Shown here: piece by piece, positions 1 through 11,600 of the stretch
How the letters are laid out: every line of letters begins with the position of its first letter
Position numbering within the stretch: position 1 is the first letter of the stretch
The notes under the pieces: generated by a model
Databases searched by the model: none
What the model was told of the DNA's origin: nothing
What the model saw: the letters and a program-made list of their open reading frames with translations, nothing else
Origin: a virus
Direction: 5' to 3' (one strand)
Virus record (IMG/VR): IMGVR_UViG_3300007539_000207
Location: 1 to 24,645 of that record
DNA length: 24,645 bases
Made by a program: the position numbers and the translations under genes

Positions 1-3000
1 ATTTACAGATGTGGGAACATTTGTTGTTCTGGTTCTCGTTGTTTCAGTTACTTCTTTACCTGTCCAGTTGGTTTCCCAGGCATTCCAAATCGTTGGGGCA
101 AAACCTGTCTGTGGATCAACGCCCTGTTCCTCAACAGATCTTGCCATCACATTTTCATAATCACCTTCAACATCAATAATTTTTGCTTCAAGTCTTACAG
201 TATCTACCCAAGTATCAGATGCTGGAGTCAATTCAAGGGTTCCTTGCCAGAAACTTACCAAGAAAGGAGTTACACTTTCAGTTCTTGTGGCAAATGATTG
301 TCTAAGCCACTCAACATCAGCATAGTCTAGAGTAATAATATCATTAGACTTTCTTACATTGACGCCTTCTGGTTGCTCAACTGAAAAATCAGCATCGGCA
401 TTTACATTTACTACTGGGCCCTGAATCAGATCAATTGCATTTGTATAGTGCTGTGGTCTTAAAGTTTTTAACTCAGCATCTAAACTATTTCTAAATGGAA
501 CTGATTCTTCTTGTGCGTTCAGAGATGTAAAATTATCAACAAAGAATCCTGACTTGAATCTATTAAGACCATCTCTATCGGGAACAAAGAAGTTTGCGGT
601 ATTTGTCTCAAGCAGAGAAAGTGCAGTATAATACTCAAGATTTCTAATTCTATTCTCAAGATTCTTGATATCGGACATGCGATATCTCTTATGTTGTAAG
701 AAATCTAATTTGACCTGAGATGTATCGTAAAGATATGGTGGAAGAGTAATAGTCGCTATTTCAATAGCATCATCGACAGCCAAAGGTCTTTCAATCTTTT
801 CAGATGGAACGCCATATTGAACCTGGAATTTGCCAGATTGAGTTAAGAAAATTCTATCAATTCTTGGAAGATAGAATGAGAATGATACATCAAATGCATC
901 ATCAGAAGAAAGTACGCTTGATGAATTTCCTGCCCCATTAAATGCTCTTCCATAGAACTCAAATGGTGATCTTGCACCCTCAGTTACAGTATAATCAGAA
1001 GTTTTTGGCCTAATATCAATAATATCAGTGTTTCTATTTCCATCAACAGATCTAACATCTTTTACATAATCAAATTCACTGTATGAATTATTGGTGATTA
1101 TGTCTCCTGTATCTGCTGCTTCAAAATAACCATTAGTGAAATATACTTTCAATTGTCTAGTTGGAGCATCAATACCATCTTTTCTTACTATAGAGGAACC
1201 GCCATAAAATGATCCTCTCTGTCCAGTGCTGAACTTAAAGTTTTTAGATATATTAAAACTTGGTTCATCTACAACAGAAACAGTAGCATCAAGTCCTGTT
1301 TCGCCAAAGATAACAGTCTCCCCTTCAATAAGAGAGTTGGTATTTTTTGGAATATATGAAATCTTAGTATCAGTTAATTTTTCCGCGACTACACCGACAG
1401 CACCACTTGTAAGTCCTCTAAATTTTTCACCAATCAAGAGATCACTTGTCTTTCCTTGAGGGCCAGAGAGGGATGCCAAAATAACAGTCGGAGCAGATGC
1501 TGGAGAAGTATCTGTAGATTCATAGATTGCCTGAATACTAACGACATCACTAACATTTAAAGAAATTCTTTCATCTTGAACTCTTGTTCCAAATGCATAA
1601 TTTCCATATGTGAGACCATCATTAAGTGTTGTTGCGCCAACACCAGAAGCAACTAATTTTGACTTATCAACAATAACAGAATTTACTCTATTTTTCTTCT
1701 TTTTCTTAGCAACTGGTTTGAGTTTTTTAACTGTATAAATTAACTGTGCTCCAGTGTCATCACTTCCCAGGTTATAAATTTGAAGTTCTGTATTATTATT
1801 TGCAAGAGCAAGTTTATTTGCGACCAATACTTCTGTAGAACCATCAGATCTAACAAGAGAGTACCGCTCTTCATCAAATGGTAGGAATGTTTCGTTTGTG
1901 CCAGAAGTAACTACAGCAGATAACTCATTATCTACAATGTTTACTGTTGCATACTTTCTAAGAGTGATGAATGAATCATTCAATGTAAGAGAAGAAACAT
2001 TCTCTTTAGGCAACGCTGTATACAGAGTACTATCACTTGATGTTGATAACTTAGTTCCAAGAACTTTAAAATCGGTTACTTCAATTCTTGATCCAGTTGT
2101 TGGAAGTCTTCCTTCGCAAATTCCAGTGACAGTTGTAACGCCGGAAATAACAATACTTGCATCATTGACCGTTTGGACAGTAGCAAAAACCGGATCTGTA
2201 AAACTTTGATTGACATCAGTACTCGTGTAACTGACAAGATCACCAACGCTAACTAATCCGGGGAACTGTGGGTTTGCTGAGATTACTGTGCTTTCTCCAC
2301 TAGCATTTACAGTGGAAATTGTGGCGATACCAATTGTAGATTCAGTTGAAGGAATAACATCAGCAGCAAAGGTCGTTCCTACTCCAACTTTACCATAGAT
2401 GGATTGAACATCAGATAGTCCATAAGAAGTTATTGCTGTAGCAACTCTTCCATTTTCAATACCATCAAACACAAACCCTTCATATCTAATAAACTCGCCA
2501 GAAGTCTCATATAGTTCAATGACATTGCTGTCAGTAATACTATTTTTTAAGAATCCAGTTGCTCCACTATTAGTTCCTTTTACGAATGTTGGAGTTGTTA
2601 GTGTAGTATTTTCATTCAGAGTAATCTTAGTAATTGTCTGAACATCAAATAAAGAGATGTTCCACTCATTCAAATCTCCATTTGAAGTATTGTATGAACC
2701 AGACTCTAATCTAAAGTCATAAACTCTAGCAACGCCAATTTCTGCACCAGCAGGTTCTGTTTGAGCAGCACCAACTGCACCATCAACAGATCCAACTCTT
2801 TCATCTCTTAAACTCAAAACATAAGTATTTCCCGCACCAACTAAAGGTGCTCCATACACTCTATTCAAGTTGAGAGTTGAACCAGTATTATAGAAAATTG
2901 ATTGGTTCTCAATTGTTTTTGTAGTTCTTGGTTTAGGTAAGTCGAGTAGAGTCGATCCTACTGTTTCAATCTCATATCCCTTTACATATGCCTTTCCAGG

Positions 3001-4074
3001 GGAAACTTGATATAGAGCCAAATCAGTAGATGGAACTGAACCTCCTGAGGTTACTTGATCTGCTTCTAAAAGACCTCTATTTCCTTCTCCATCATTCAGA
3101 GATTCTTTGACAACAATGTCAAATGGTTTTACATAGTAGTTTCCAGATTCATCATAAGTTCTTCTTGCAAGTTCGTCATTGATGACACTGTACTGAGAAG
3201 AAGTTCTAATAGTTTTTAAAATGCCATTTTCTACGGTGGCAAGTTCTACAAAGTTTTCGTCATTGAAATCTGTCAGAGACTTCTTGAAGAGAAAAACGCT
3301 AACTTTGAGTCTATCTGCACCAGGTGCAGCATAGTTATTATACCCTTGAGAATTGTCGGTCAGAGTCTCATCTTGATCTGGAGTGACAATCTCCTCATTA
3401 ATGTAAAGACCAATTCTATATGAGGGTGAATTTGTATATTGATCTAGGATTAGAGTTTCATCCTCAACATTTACAAATTGACCTCTTATAAAGTAAACTC
3501 CGTTGGAGATTGAAAATGCTGAACCAGTTGAAGTCGCACTAGTGGCAATTGTTGATCCAAATGCTTCTCCACTTGCAATGACTTCATTTCCTAGAAGTCC
3601 ACTAACAATATCTCCCTCTGCACTCAGAATTTCACCATCGGCAAATACTTGAGTCGCGTTGTTTTGAGTACTTGACCCAAGATAGTTCAAATAGAGAGTA
3701 GGATTTCCTCTCTCAGAATCCGAAGAGGTTAGAATGCTACTGACAATTGCGGTAACACCAGAAGTTCTTCCAGTAATCTTAAGGCCAATTAATTGATCAA
3801 TATACGCATCAATAGGAACACCTTGATGCGTTGTATTTAGTTCTACCGCAAAGTAATTTCTACTATATGCAGTGTTTCCGGGAATTACTTTCCCACCTTC
3901 TTTGAAAAAATGTTGACCAAATCTCTCAATCTGATTCTGAAGAATCGATTGGAGCGCTGTTAATTCTCTAGCCTGAACTGGATATCCAGGTTTAAACAAT
4001 ACCCTGTGATAGTTGTCCGTTGGATCAAAATCATCATAGTATGGGGCAACATTGAGATTGGTGATTTGCGACAT
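1..4074 (-). CDS. DUF4815-type virion structural protein, C-terminus cut by window edge
   Basis: An open frame of 1358 codons runs without a stop from ATG at 4074 to the window edge, so the C-terminus is missing. The N-terminus (residues about 5-67) has the conserved pattern of the DUF4815 family of T4-like cyanophage structural proteins: NVAPYYDDFDPTDNYHRVLF, then KPGYPVQARELTALQSILQN. A lysine run (KKKKK) lies near residue 790. A short coiled-coil-like stretch (DIKNLENRIRNLEYY) lies near residue 1132. Most of the rest is Ser/Thr/Gly/Val-rich and probably beta structure. The start follows the gp8 stop by 6 bases, with TAAGGA overlapping that stop as ribosome site, so the two genes are coupled. 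Its position after gp8 matches T4 gp9/gp10, which suggests a peripheral baseplate or fibre-attachment role; that role is inferred from synteny only. Family assignment is from motif memory. Confidence 0.85.
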   Translation of the reverse strand, partial: MSQITNLNVAPYYDDFDPTDNYHRVLFKPGYPVQARELTALQSILQNQIERFGQHFFKEGGKVIPGNTAYSRNYFAVELNTTHQGVPIDAYIDQLIGLKITGRTSGVTAIVSSILTSSDSERGNPTLYLNYLGSSTQNNATQVFADGEILSAEGDIVSGLLGNEVIASGEAFGSTIATSATSTGSAFSISNGVYFIRGQFVNVEDETLILDQYTNSPSYRIGLYINEEIVTPDQDETLTDNSQGYNNYAAPGADRLKVSVFLFKKSLTDFNDENFVELATVENGILKTIRTSSQYSVINDELARRTYDESGNYYVKPFDIVVKESLNDGEGNRGLLEADQVTSGGSVPSTDLALYQVSPGKAYVKGYEIETVGSTLLDLPKPRTTKTIENQSIFYNTGSTLNLNRVYGAPLVGAGNTYVLSLRDERVGSVDGAVGAAQTEPAGAEIGVARVYDFRLESGSYNTSNGDLNEWNISLFDVQTITKITLNENTTLTTPTFVKGTNSGATGFLKNSITDSNVIELYETSGEFIRYEGFVFDGIENGRVATAITSYGLSDVQSIYGKVGVGTTFAADVIPSTESTIGIATISTVNASGESTVISANPQFPGLVSVGDLVSYTSTDVNQSFTDPVFATVQTVNDASIVISGVTTVTGICEGRLPTTGSRIEVTDFKVLGTKLSTSSDSTLYTALPKENVSSLTLNDSFITLRKYATVNIVDNELSAVVTSGTNETFLPFDEERYSLVRSDGSTEVLVANKLALANNNTELQIYNLGSDDTGAQLIYTVKKLKPVAKKKKKNRVNSVIVDKSKLVASGVGATTLNDGLTYGNYAFGTRVQDERISLNVSDVVSIQAIYESTDTSPASAPTVILASLSGPQGKTSDLLIGEKFRGLTSGAVGVVAEKLTDTKISYIPKNTNSLIEGETVIFGETGLDATVSVVDEPSFNISKNFKFSTGQRGSFYGGSSIVRKDGIDAPTRQLKVYFTNGYFEAADTGDIITNNSYSEFDYVKDVRSVDGNRNTDIIDIRPKTSDYTVTEGARSPFEFYGRAFNGAGNSSSVLSSDDAFDVSFSFYLPRIDRIFLTQSGKFQVQYGVPSEKIERPLAVDDAIEIATITLPPYLYDTSQVKLDFLQHKRYRMSDIKNLENRIRNLEYYTALSLLETNTANFFVPDRDGLNRFKSGFFVDNFTSLNAQEESVPFRNSLDAELKTLRPQHYTNAIDLIQGPVVNVNADADFSVEQPEGVNVRKSNDIITLDYADVEWLRQSFATRTESVTPFLVSFWQGTLELTPASDTWVDTVRLEAKIIDVEGDYENVMARSVEEQGVDPQTGFAPTIWNAWETNWTGKEVTETTRTRTTNVPTSVN

Positions 4075-4080
4075 AATTCC

Positions 4081-5637
4081 TTAGAATTGTAATATAACCT
4101 TGATGTCTTCTTTTTGATTGGTTGATCTTGTCACAGATGGTCTATTGTCAACATAAATGATGTTTCCAGAGTATTTTGCAACCTCAGGGTTTGCAATTCC
4201 ATTAGTAAATGATTGACCAAGGTAGAATGTTCTATTATTTATTACGGTTGATACACCCGTAAAAGTACTATCAATGGATAAACCTTCAGCGACAGTTCCT
4301 CCAATAATTTTCAGAGAACCATCTCCAGTCGGTGATGAAGTAAAATCAACTTGATCAAATCCATACTGCGGATTTGTAATTGCAGCACCAACAGTATTGA
4401 AACCAGATTGTGATCTATCTTGCCATACTTTTAAAACACCAGTAGATTGATCATAACTTACAACCCTAGCAACAGCAGTAGTTCCAGTTGAAACTGTTTG
4501 TGTTACAAATGAATCAGCATCATAACTAGCAGAACTATAACCAATTCCAGTCAATCTAAGGGCAGTTACCGCACTTGCTTTATCTGCGGTAAGAGGAGTA
4601 TTTGTTCCAAAAGTGTTCGGTTTTTCTACAATACCAACTCTTGCAATTTGATTTCCTGTAACAAAGTCGGGATTTTGAATGTCATTCTCAAATCTGGAGT
4701 ACATGAGAACATTTTTTGCTCCCAATTCTCTATAAATGTCTGCTCCATGGCCACCCTGCGGAGAAATGATGACATCAAAGGTTGGTCTTGTAGTTCCAGT
4801 TGGAACTCCACCAGCAACTAAATCTATATTACCATAAGTATATCCCGAACCTTGAGATGAAACTACAACAGATGCAACTTGGGAGTCGGCATTCATCGTA
4901 ATTGTACACTCCGCACCTGTTCCGTTTCCTTTGATTGGAACATTAGTGTAGACTGCATTTGCAGTTCCTAGTGCTACACCTCTACCGGTGATAACTACCG
5001 TTTTAATTGATCCATCTACAGCATTATCCCGAACAGATGCATTTGTTGTTGAATCTGCCCAGTCAGATGGAACAGGAATATAATTTGTAGAATCAAACTT
5101 AACAATGTCTGCTGGCGCAATAGTGTACAAATATTTCCAAATATATCCGTCTCCGCTAGAACCAGCAGCCCTTGGTTCTAAGTCTACAAATGTTGGTTCA
5201 TCAAGAGATGGAGCTCCATTTGGAGTCTCTGGAGTTGTTCCGTTCTGAAGGCAAACATAAACTCTATAGTCACTGTTCATTACATAAAATGATGCCCCAT
5301 AAAGATTAGTTGCTCCAGATACTTTCGCAGTATTTGAAGTGTTGTAATCATGACGATACATGTCAAATGTATTGCCAGATTTCCACTCGATTTTTGGAAC
5401 TACTAATCTTACATCACTACTCGTAATTTTTTTCAGTCCAATCATGGTCTCCCAGATTTCATTCTCATTATCAAAATTATCTACAGGAGATGGAGGACTG
5501 TTATCCCAATTTGACTGAATATCGGTAGCGTTTGGCAGTCCAATAAAAGAGTAATAAGAACTACCAGAAGTAGTGATGCCGGCAAGAAAATTTCTTGCAT
5601 TCAATATTCTAATTTGATCAGTAATTATTGCGGCCAT
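4081..5637 (-). CDS. 8: Baseplate wedge subunit gp8 homologue
   Basis: This 518-aa protein matches T4 gp8 in diagnostic segments. GDGYIWKYLYTIAP (about 162-175) followed by NYIPVP corresponds to T4 DGYVWEYLFEIPP and its EYIVVP. The C-terminus GNIIYVDNRPSV...EDIKVILQF (491-518) corresponds to T4 GEMIYMENRPP...EEINILFTF. The N-terminal half (WETMIGLKKI, RLVVPKIEW) is also colinear. gp8 is a wedge component that contacts gp6, gp7 and gp10 in T4. The protein is about 180 residues longer than T4 gp8 (334 aa). The extra material in the second half includes a GSGYTYG repeat (263-269) of the type abundant in the neighbouring giant protein. The start codon has no clear Shine-Dalgarno sequence. A late-promoter-like motif lies about 19 bases upstream, so gp8 and the next gene may have their own transcript. 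Confidence 0.9.
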   Translation of the reverse strand: MAAIITDQIRILNARNFLAGITTSGSSYYSFIGLPNATDIQSNWDNSPPSPVDNFDNENEIWETMIGLKKITSSDVRLVVPKIEWKSGNTFDMYRHDYNTSNTAKVSGATNLYGASFYVMNSDYRVYVCLQNGTTPETPNGAPSLDEPTFVDLEPRAAGSSGDGYIWKYLYTIAPADIVKFDSTNYIPVPSDWADSTTNASVRDNAVDGSIKTVVITGRGVALGTANAVYTNVPIKGNGTGAECTITMNADSQVASVVVSSQGSGYTYGNIDLVAGGVPTGTTRPTFDVIISPQGGHGADIYRELGAKNVLMYSRFENDIQNPDFVTGNQIARVGIVEKPNTFGTNTPLTADKASAVTALRLTGIGYSSASYDADSFVTQTVSTGTTAVARVVSYDQSTGVLKVWQDRSQSGFNTVGAAITNPQYGFDQVDFTSSPTGDGSLKIIGGTVAEGLSIDSTFTGVSTVINNRTFYLGQSFTNGIANPEVAKYSGNIIYVDNRPSVTRSTNQKEDIKVILQF

Positions 5638-5655
5638 TTTGCTGGGGTTTTTACT

Positions 5656-5663
5656 TATTTATT
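5656..5663 (-). promoter_or_regulatory. Late promoter-like motif AATAAATA ahead of gp8
   Basis: The minus strand reads AATAAATAAGT, close to the T4 late promoter TATAAATA and sharing TAAATAAGT with the sites ahead of the giant gene and gp25. It lies in the 57-base gap between the giant gene stop and the gp8 start. It would give a leader of about a dozen bases. The motif is short and the genome AT-rich, so the shared extension and the position carry the call. Confidence 0.55.
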
Positions 5664-5674
5664 AGAGGTTTAAT

Positions 5675-5693
5675 AACTAAATTTTATTTAGTT
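5675..5693 (-). other. AT-rich hairpin just after the giant gene stop
   Basis: AACTAAAT and ATTTAGTT form a perfect 8-bp stem around a 3-base loop, starting 1 base after the TAA of the giant gene. There is only one G-C pair and no U-run, so it is not a convincing intrinsic terminator. It might mark a transcript end or a processing site before gp8. It also contains a second CTAAATA on the minus strand (5685-5691), without the AAGT extension. Confidence 0.35.
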
Positions 5694-5694
5694 G

Positions 5695-8600
5695 TTATAC
5701 ATCATAATTGGATATCTTCAGTGGCACAAATCTTCTGATTGTAGCGGAGGTTGAAATTCCAGTTACGCCATTTTCATTATAGAAGTTGAAGTCAGATGAT
5801 GAAGTTCTCGCCGTGGTGTTAATTTTACCAAAACTATAATCTCCAAAATAAGTGTTTACTCCAACATCGGTGAAGTCATAACCATTGTAACTCAGAACAC
5901 TAACAGTAATATCGTTAACCGTAGTAGAACCATATCCAGGGAGAGTCTTTTGGGTAGTTGCTGTACCAACAACCTCATAAACATTATCAATGCAGGTGGT
6001 TCCTACTCCAACTGCAACTGCATTTCCATATTTGAGTGAAGTAACACCAAATCCGATGTTAGAGTTTCTAACAACAAAGAAGTCACCAACCGCAAGACTG
6101 CTAACAGTAATTGCTGTTCCTACCAGAGTATCATTTCTTAGTGCAGAATTAGTAGGAATAAACATACTTAGAATCAATCCAGTAGATGCAACACCAACAA
6201 TGCTAGTAGTTGCTACTCCAACAATAGTTCCAAAGTCACCACTATAAGTAATTCCCGCATTAAGTCTTTCAGCAAGAGCTGCTGGAGATTCAATAAGAAC
6301 AACTGGTGGATTTGATTGTGAGTATCCAGTCTTGGCAGTACCTAGAGTGATTGAAGTTACGACCCCAGCAGTGATAGATGCCGTTGCAGTTTGTCTTTGC
6401 TCAGACCCAAGCCCAACAGGATTTCCAATAACAACAGTAGGTGCTGTGGTATATCCAACACCACCATCAGAGATTAAAATTGATGTGATTGTTCCCGCAG
6501 AACCAACAATAGCAGTAGCTGCTGCTCCTACTCTTGCATCTTGTGAGACTAACAGAACATCCTTCTGGAAAGACAGTGATGTTCCACTCTCATTGTCTTG
6601 ATTAAACAGAACTTGAACATTCTCGACATAGATATTTGTTGAACCAACTCCAACAGTCTGAATTATATTAGTTGTTGGGAAAATATTTGCTTTATATTGA
6701 GGTCTGTCCTTACCTACTCTTTCTCCATTAATAATCTTGTCTTCAGTTTGTTTGCACCAAGTAACCGGTCTTTCCATAGTGATGTTATTCGCAAGACCGG
6801 GACCATAGTATGCATTTGTAGTTACTTGTTCCGTGGAATCAATGCTGTAAACAAGTCTTCTGTCCTCATCAAAGTAAGATGACTGTCCTCTTGTCGAATC
6901 ATAATCAATATCTAAAGTATCACCTTCTTTGACAGTCTCAAGGATATCGACGGTCTTAACATCAACAGCTCCATTTCCTTTGTAGAAAAGAATATCCACA
7001 GTGTCACCAGGTTCTAATGGTTCTGGGAATACAATTGTACTTCCTCCATTAAAAATATATCCTTCACCTGGTACTTGAAGAATGTTATTGACGAGGACAA
7101 TTAAGACATCTTGAATAACAATACTTGAACCCTTAGATGCAATAATAGAAGTAATGCTTCCATCAATTTTGAGTTGGAAATCAGTTTTCTGCCCATCAAA
7201 TTCATCATCAAAACTATCCATTGTTTGAAGTTGACCAATAGACCATCCAGCAAACTTATCCGAATAAATCTTTTCGATATTGATAGTAAATCTTTCAAAA
7301 TCACCACCAAGAGTTGGATTTGTTGGAATTCCTGTAGGACCACCCGTGGGAAGAGTCAAGAATTGACCTGCTCCATATCCAAATCCAGTGTTAGAAATTT
7401 CAAAGTCAACAATATCAGAACCAAATCCAACATTAACATTAATTTTAGCTTGAGAACCAACTCCAGTTGAAGGTTCAGCAAGACCATCAGTTTGATAGAC
7501 AAGAGGAATGTTCTCATAAGAAAGTGGGTCTTCAATAATCACTTCTGGTGGATTTATAGAAGTATATCCCTCACCAGGACTTGTTATATGCACTGTTTCA
7601 AGAAGGTGTCCAGCACTAATAGTAGCGACACCAATATGAGTTACTGTTTGAATACCAACAGAACTGCTTGCGACACCAACGCGAACAATGCCAACTGATG
7701 GATTGAAAACCCTGACGAGGACAGAAGTGCCTGCTGGAATATCAAGAGAAGATACACTACTAATACCTATAGTTACCGAAGTTGTTCCAAAACCAGTGAT
7801 TGTAGTTGGTCTGCTGAAGAAAGTTCCAACGCCAATTGAGGTCGCAGCCCCAGCATTAAATTCAAGGAACTTAAATACGCTATTTTCATTATTAAGAGTG
7901 ATTGTCGTGCTGCTAGCAGCAACTGTTGTTGCCACACTGGTAAGAACATCATATTGTGTAGATGCTCTATATCCAGAACCTGTACTTCCAATAGTGATGG
8001 CAGAAATAGTTCCAGCGACAGATACTGTTGCTGTGCCACCAGCAGAGACGAGAGGTTGATAACCAAATCCACTAGAAGAACCAACAGAAACTATAACGCC
8101 ACCAATAGGAAGATTAGAAGAATTTACATCATTGGTGATAGTTTGTCCATCATTAACAAAGATTGCAGATGTAATACCTGCCTGTTCTGCAAGAGTGAAG
8201 TTTTGATTTAACCCTGGAATTTGAATGATATCGTTAATTAGGATAATGGCGTTGTCATCTTCATATCCAGTAGTATCCGAACCACTAGACTTTAATGCGA
8301 ATGTGTCATTAGATCCATTAAATTGGTCAGAAATGTCATCAAAGAGATAATTTGTGCCATATGTTCTGGTAATTGATCCTGGAGTTCCAGATCTTAAAAA
8401 CACTCTTCCTTGGAATGTGGAACTGGTTTCAATTCCAGTCCAATCTCTCTCCGATGGTCTAACGAAATTGATATCAAAAACAGGAAGATTTCCATAAGGA
8501 GCTTCGACAAAATTTAGAGTATTATTTACAATATTGTAATTTCCCTGAACCTTAGTTACAAGTGCTCCAGTAGAATAACCTGCTCTTCTTGTTCCAAGCC

Positions 8601-11600
8601 ATGCTCTTTGAACTCTTACGATATTTGTAGAACCAACGCCAACTGATTCCACTTTCATAATTTCATCACCGATCTGAATTAAGTCACCGCCAGAAATAGA
8701 TCCAATTCCACTCATATACATGGAACTTTGACTTGAGAATAATTGATCACTCAAAGAAGAAGTAAGCGCAGTTGCAACGACTGGAGACTGAATATAGTTA
8801 TCAATAGCAATTAGACACTTAGTATTTTGGTCATTTGCAGTAAATGTATGTGAAGTTCCAATACCGACTGTAGTGATGTCAAAATAATCGGTTGGTACAG
8901 GTGCCAGTGCCTTTTCTGCAGTATCTGTAAGTCTAATTTTATTGGAATCAATTTTAATTACATATACATCTTCTGGAAGTTTGTCAGTGTTACCAATTCC
9001 AGAAATGTTTGTTAATCCAATACCAATATTTTCCGTTGTTCCTGCACCTGGAGTAGAATAAGTTAATTTTTCTCCCGTTACAAAGAAATGATTTGGTATT
9101 GTAATTGCATTTTGAATTTCAATTTCTGTACTAGAACCAATAACACTTTCATCAGTGGAATCAATGTACCTTTCAAAAACATCATAACCACCATATTGGA
9201 GCCTAAATGCTCTTCTGATATCTACATGAGTTCCTGAATATGAACCATACTGAGTATCAATATAAGCATTATTAAAATTAATATCTACACTAGCAGAACC
9301 ATCATCATCATGTTTAATATAATTGTAGAAGGTTTTTACTTCAGCATTAATTCCCGAATTCGGTGTGAATGTCAATCTAACGATATCGCCATCAACAGTT
9401 GCGCCAAAAGTACCAAGACCCGCTGAAGAAACGCCATCGCTAGTTATTACTCCATATTCGCTTAGGAAAGTATCTTCAAAGTCAGGGCCCTTATCAACTA
9501 GAAGCAATTCGCTCAACTGATGCTGATTATTATCTGGGTCAGATATCTGAACAATAAAGTATGCTCCATTATATGTTCCATTATCAAACTCTGCGATTGC
9601 ATTTTCGGTTGGAGAACCACTAGATGCAATAGAAGTTGGTAAAGCGCCTATTTCTGCATGAGTTAATCCGAAAGATCCAACACCAACCCCCTCACTTGAG
9701 ATTGCAACAACCACTGTATTGACAGAAGATGCTATTGATACATTTGGTGTAAAGTCTACCTTAACATTAGACCCATCAATATATGCATTATATGTGCCAA
9801 ATCCAGTATATCCTCCAGACCAAGCATCAAGGCCAATGGTTGACAGTTCGCCATATTCAACCAAATCTACAGTAGTACCATCGTGGATGAGATTTATTTC
9901 ATCATATTCATAATCATTGTCAACAGTTTTTACTTGAACAAGAATTTTGGCTGCTTGATATGTACTCGCAATACTTACAATATTTGTAGTTGTGCTAACA
10001 GGAACAGATTCACTAGTAGTTGTTATTTTAACTGCCCCACCATAATGAGCAGTTCCAATACTAGTAACAACATCACCAATATTATACGAAAGAGTGAATA
10101 TATTATATGGATTGAACTCATATTTGTTTGGGTAGAATTGTAGAACACCATCCGTCCCATCAAGAGAATAATCAAAAGAGCCCAACTCTGTTTCTGTGCT
10201 TGTTATAGCATATTGATTCAAATATCCGGCACCAAGTTTGTCATGAAGAACGCTAACAATTTGAATCTGAGCTTCCGCAGTATTGTCTGGATCTTGAATA
10301 TAAGTTACGAACTTATGGGAATGTGCATCTCTAATTGACCAACGAGCAACTTCACTAAATCTAGTTGCCCTTGGTCTACTATTAAACTGACCTGCCACAT
10401 TGTCAACATTAAGAACCCTGTTTCCTACAGACTCTTCATAATCGGTCAAAATTTTGTTTTTAAAGTTTATTATATCAGAGAAACCAGACTTATTATTTTC
10501 AGTTACAATATCAAAATTAGTTACGCAATTTAGATCAGGATATCCAATAAAATCAATAGTATTACTAAAGTAGGATTGTGTCGTTCCCAATCCAACTATT
10601 GGATTAACTTCTGGAGAATTTTCAATAATAAGATCAGAGAATCTCTTAAATCCAGATGTATGATTTAAAGACCCAACAAGATCATCCCAAGTTTCTAAAT
10701 CAACTTTAGATCTGAGAGAATAAGAGAACTTTTGGTAATAATCACTATCCTGAATAACTTGTCTAGTATCATTTAAGAATCCAGTGATATCTTCCCATCC
10801 AGATTCAACTCTGGAAGTAGCAGCAATATCATAACTTGAATCAGATTTAATAATTGATGAAATAGTTCCTCTAGTTCTAGAAGATTGTCCTTCAACAATA
10901 TGCCCCTTTGTAAAATCTCTGTTGGCTCTAATCTTCAGATATCCATTATTGTTGTCCCACCTTTCAACAACACCGGTTGCATTTTCATCGCTGAGTGAAA
11001 TAATATCTTCACCAATGATAAAGTCGGTTGTTGTCAGAGTAACATCAAAAGTTGGGAAGTGCTTTTTGGGAATAATTCTTCCAGCAGACCTAGAAGAGCT
11101 AAATGTCCCTGGAGATTCTCCAGTCGAAAGATATCCATCAAGACTGAATGTTACAATACCAATTCCACCAATATTTTCATTAATATCAGAAACAACGAAT
11201 AACTTATAATTATAGTTCTCAGAATTATAACCCCTACCAGTGTTTACAATCTCAACAATACCTTGTGGATTAGTTGATGCAATTCCAACACTAGTATTTT
11301 CAATCATAATTTCATCACCAATCGCAAATGGGAAAGCACCAACAGTGCTGATTCCAGATGCCAAAGTAACAGTGACATTTTTTGTTCCAGAATCATATGA
11401 CATGGAACCTATTCCCATGCCATTACTATTTTTAGTTGCGAGAAGTATTGGTTTGACATAAGAAATGCCATAAGTATTGCTTACAATTTCGAGTTGATTT
11501 GAACCAAATTCAAATCTCAAATCAACTTCAGTCTTTTGCTCTCCAGTCTCACCATCAAGTAGAATAATCTTTGGTTCAAGTGAACCATATCCATATCCAT

